Source: Candidatus Bathyarchaeota archaeon (GTDB taxonomy: Archaea; Thermoproteota; Bathyarchaeia; Bathyarchaeales; SOJC01). From it: a stretch of DNA of 6,635 nt. Position numbers and translations under genes: made by a program. Below are positions 4,551 to 6,635 of the stretch, piece after piece. Under the pieces are notes generated by a model, which saw only the letters and a program-made list of their open reading frames with translations, was not told the origin of the DNA and did not search any database. How positions within the stretch are numbered: position 1 is the first letter of the stretch; each line of letters starts with the position of its first letter. The DNA lies in contig JAUWDF010000040.1 of the NCBI GenBank assembly GCA_030608925.1, positions 1 through 6,635 of the forward strand, read 5' to 3'.

Positions 4551-5781
4551 ATTCTCGAACCCTCACAAAATTAACGTAGTTCTCTACTGCATTATTTTGT
4601 TGGATCTTTTGTAAATCGATGTAAATGTCTTGTATATCGTTCTGGGGCATATCTCTCCCTCCAAGACCATATATATAGTTCACAACATGGGGATGTGGTT
4701 GAGTATCGTACAAAACGTGGCGGATCTCGTGAAATAGGGGTCCTCCATAACCGCCAAAGCTGTGGCTTCTATCCATTACTGCTACAGCTTTGGTACTTGC
4801 TAAGGCTGATACAATATCACTTGTTGGAAGGGGTCTTAAGGTGCGAAGACGCAATAAGCCAGCTTTAATTCCTCTACTGCGGAGGTTGTCCACTACATAT
4901 TTGGTTGTACCTGCTGTTGAACCTACACATATGGTGGCAATGTCGGCGTCCTCGAGAAAATAGGGGTCTGTGAGACCGTTGCCATATTTCCGTCCGCTCA
5001 GTTGAGAGTACAAGTCGTTAATTTCACTGATTATCCCAGAGGCGTTCCGCATAGCTTCTTCTTGTTGTCTTTTATGCTCGAAATAATAATCTTGAAGAGC
5101 TAGAGGTCCAATGGTTATGGGGTTTTTTGGATCTAGTTTGAAGGGCACTTTTTTGCCTTCGTGACCCATTACTAAAGGTATTTGTCTTGTGCCGACAAAA
5201 TCTTTCACTTTTTTATCTGGGAGAGTTTTCACATTCTCCAGTGTATGGCTCAGGAAAAAAGCGTCAAGACAGACCATTATAGGTAGTAGTACTTTGGTGT
5301 GTTCGGCTATTCTGAATGCTTGGATAATTGTATCATATGCTTCTTGAGAGTTCTCCACGTAAAGCTGAATCCAGCTGCTGTCTCTCTCGGCCATACTGTC
5401 TGAATGGTCACAATGTATATTTATGGGTGCAGACAAGGCTCGGTTTGTAATAGCCATCACTACTGGTGCTCTGCAGCCTGATGTTACGTATAGTATCTCA
5501 TGCATCAAGGCGAGTCCTGCTGAAGCTGTTGCAGTGAAGGTTCTAACTCCAGTGGCAGAGGCAGCTAAACATGCTGTTAGTGCGCTGTGTTCCGATTCCG
5601 TGCATACAAACTCTGTTTCCACCTCTCCGTCAGCTACGTATTCACTGAACCTTTCCACGATAATAGTTTGAGGTGTTATCGGATAAGCTGCTACTACGTC
5701 GACGTCTGATTGTTTAGCAGCTAGAGCAACAGCTTCGTCTCCATTTAACGCAAGAGTTTCTTGTTGCTGGACAGTTGTCAT
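4549..5781 (-). CDS. porA: Pyruvate:ferredoxin oxidoreductase, alpha subunit
   Basis: This 410-residue catalytic subunit works with PorB to form the thiamine diphosphate site. The first domain has AAYPITPQT (Y33 to T39), ESEHSA (E64, the residue expected to contact the cofactor aminopyrimidine) and AITNRALSAPINIHCDHSD (R114). These match the Thr, Glu and Arg active-site residues known from single-chain bacterial enzymes. The C-terminal transketolase-like domain (about residue 280 on) carries ICVGSTAGT, LRTLRPLP, VMDRSHSFGGYGGPLF and GLGGRDMP, the last two typical of pyruvate-specific alpha subunits. Length is as expected for the four-subunit archaeal type. The ATG at 5781 follows the porD stop after one base. 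AAGGAG at 5796-5791, inside the end of porD, lies 9 bases upstream. No break or missing motif is seen. Confidence 0.94.
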   Translation of the reverse strand: MTTVQQQETLALNGDEAVALAAKQSDVDVVAAYPITPQTIIVERFSEYVADGEVETEFVCTESEHSALTACLAASATGVRTFTATASAGLALMHEILYVTSGCRAPVVMAITNRALSAPINIHCDHSDSMAERDSSWIQLYVENSQEAYDTIIQAFRIAEHTKVLLPIMVCLDAFFLSHTLENVKTLPDKKVKDFVGTRQIPLVMGHEGKKVPFKLDPKNPITIGPLALQDYYFEHKRQQEEAMRNASGIISEINDLYSQLSGRKYGNGLTDPYFLEDADIATICVGSTAGTTKYVVDNLRSRGIKAGLLRLRTLRPLPTSDIVSALASTKAVAVMDRSHSFGGYGGPLFHEIRHVLYDTQPHPHVVNYIYGLGGRDMPQNDIQDIYIDLQKIQQNNAVENYVNFVRVRE

Positions 5782-5782
5782 G

Positions 5783-6070
5783 TTATGCTTCTCCTTCTCT
5801 CACCATCTCAATTGCATTCGCTGGACATTCGTTAGCGCAAATACCGCAGCCCTTACAGAAATTATAGTTAAACTCTATGTCTTGAGTAGCTGTATTCCAA
5901 TTGATGGAAGCATCAGGACAGATTATTGGACAGAGAAGACATTTTGTGCATTTCTCGGAGTCGTGAACAGGCTTGAAAGTCCTCCAGTCACCTGTAGAGT
6001 ACTCGGTGGCTGGTTTCCAGCAAACTCCGCCAACTGGAATTTCTTTCCATCCCTTTTTTCTCTCACTCAT
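5783..6070 (-). CDS. porD: Pyruvate:ferredoxin oxidoreductase, delta subunit (two 4Fe-4S ferredoxin)
   Basis: This 95-residue ferredoxin-like subunit carries electrons from the PorA/PorB site toward the external ferredoxin. It has two complete CxxCxxCxxxC motifs: C41, C44, C47, C51 (CTKCLLCPIICP) and C72, C75, C78, C82 (CKGCGICANECP). The crossed fourth-cysteine-plus-proline pattern is that of a bacterial-type 2[4Fe-4S] ferredoxin. The N-terminal TGDWRTFKPV (residues 26-35) is a hallmark of POR delta subunits. The ATG at 6070 overlaps the TGA of the gamma gene as ATGA, and GGAGG at 6085-6081 supplies the SD. Length and cysteine set are normal. Confidence 0.94.
   Translation of the reverse strand: MSERKKGWKEIPVGGVCWKPATEYSTGDWRTFKPVHDSEKCTKCLLCPIICPDASINWNTATQDIEFNYNFCKGCGICANECPANAIEMVREGEA
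5791..5796 (-). promoter_or_regulatory. Ribosome binding site for porA inside the porD end
   Basis: AAGGAG on the minus strand (5796-5791) lies 9 bases before the ATG at 5781 and within the last codons of porD, consistent with translational coupling. Confidence 0.55.
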
Positions 6071-6621
6071 CCCATCGTCGCCTCCATGTATGCTTTTTTT
6101 ATTACAGCAACGTTTCTTTCAGCCAGTTCATGTCGGAAGCGTTGTCTGACAACTTTTTCAATGCTCTCTAAACTGACTAATGATGCTGCGCGAGTGGCAG
6201 CTCCTAGCATTGAAGTGTTTGTTATGGGGACATTGAGAATGCTGATAGCGATGTCTGTGGCTGGCACAGTCCAAAGCTTCTGAGATGTAATATCCAATCT
6301 GTCCTTCAGCTCCGATGGCTTTTCCTTACTATTAATGATTAATACCCCGTCTTTAGCAAGACCATTGGTTACATTAACAGTTTTCAGAAGAGTAGGATCC
6401 AGTACAACCACGACGTTGGGATTGTAGATGGAGCAGTGAAGCTTGATTGGCTCGTTGCTTATGCGTGTGTATGATGCAAGGGGAGCACCCATACGTTCTG
6501 GTCCAAACTCTGGGAAAGACTGAACATGCTTTCCTTCAAAAATAGCAGCTTTCGCCAGGAGCTCACTTGCTGTCCATGCTCCTTGACCACCTCGACCATG
6601 CCAACGAATCTCTTGAAACAT
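6067..6621 (-). CDS. porC: Pyruvate:ferredoxin oxidoreductase, gamma subunit
   Basis: This 184-residue protein is the gamma subunit of POR (also called porG), the domain thought to take part in CoA binding and complex assembly. The start EIRWHGRGGQG (residues 4-14) is the family signature, followed by SFPEFGPERMGAP (35-47). Later come VVVVLDPTLL and the C-terminal NTSMLGAATRA, both usual for gamma subunits. The ATG at 6621 is chosen because it gives the standard N-terminus; an in-frame TTG at 6630 would add three residues, and the frame stays open to the window edge. It is the first por gene visible and probably heads the operon, but its promoter and SD lie beyond the right edge. The stop overlaps the porD start by four bases (ATGA). 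Confidence 0.93.
   Translation of the reverse strand: MFQEIRWHGRGGQGAWTASELLAKAAIFEGKHVQSFPEFGPERMGAPLASYTRISNEPIKLHCSIYNPNVVVVLDPTLLKTVNVTNGLAKDGVLIINSKEKPSELKDRLDITSQKLWTVPATDIAISILNVPITNTSMLGAATRAASLVSLESIEKVVRQRFRHELAERNVAVIKKAYMEATMG
6081..6085 (-). promoter_or_regulatory. Ribosome binding site for porD inside the porC end
   Basis: GGAGG on the minus strand lies 10 bases before the porD ATG at 6070, within the last codons of the gamma gene. Confidence 0.5.
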
Positions 6622-6635
6622 TGTCAACAAGAATT

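Noticed and set aside
3575..6621. The oxidoreductase as a 2-oxoisovalerate, 2-oxoglutarate or indolepyruvate enzyme
   Set aside because: The separate gamma and delta genes, the GDWRTFKPV start of delta and the SFGGYGGPLF and GLGGRDMP motifs of alpha favour the pyruvate type, though only biochemistry would settle it.
1..6635. CRISPR arrays, insertion sequences, attachment sites
   Set aside because: No regularly spaced repeats, transposase motifs or terminal inverted repeats with flanking duplications were found by reading.

Overview
The window looks archaeal. The evidence is a 54-residue Sec61-beta protein of the archaeal/eukaryotic translocon, a DUF2070-type membrane protein (a family I know only from archaea), an Sm/LSm-like protein, and a four-subunit pyruvate:ferredoxin oxidoreductase (POR) in the order gamma-delta-alpha-beta. 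Several starts are TTG, GTG or apparently CTG. Strong Shine-Dalgarno (SD) sites and AT-rich TATA-like elements sit upstream of several genes. I cannot place the organism further from sequence alone; a moderately AT-rich, uncultivated archaeal lineage (for example Asgard or Bathyarchaeia-like) would fit, but this is a guess.

Layout. Positions 1-950 are degenerate. Three short protein-coding signals can be read here only if one base is added or removed in each: a minus-strand fragment (276 to 84), a plus-strand membrane-anchored fragment (417-637), and a plus-strand gene resembling small dimeric alpha-beta-barrel proteins (631-950). Each break lies at or near a homopolymer (A3, C5, A3). The two plus-strand genes would overlap by seven bases and form one operon. 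Positions 951-1810 hold Sec61-beta (plus, TTG start), a convergent LSm-like gene (minus), and a 209-base spacer with promoters pointing both ways. Positions 1742-3568 hold DUF2070, whose real start seems to lie 23 codons upstream of the first ATG, at a CTG behind a good SD. Positions 3575-6621 hold the por operon on the minus strand, convergent with DUF2070 at a gap of only 6 bases.

How the genes work together. The por genes form a tight operon (ATGA overlap, 1-base gap, 11-base gap) encoding one complete enzyme: PorC (gamma), the two-cluster ferredoxin PorD (delta), PorA (alpha) and PorB (beta). The enzyme interconverts pyruvate and acetyl-CoA with ferredoxin as electron carrier. Sec61-beta and DUF2070 both belong to the membrane, one as part of the protein-export channel and the other as a polytopic protein with a histidine-rich soluble domain of unknown function. 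No mobile element, CRISPR array, tRNA or rRNA was seen.

The items most worth attention are the cluster of single-base breaks in the first 950 bases, the likely CTG start of DUF2070, the divergent LSm-like protein, and the uncharacterised histidine-rich domain of DUF2070.
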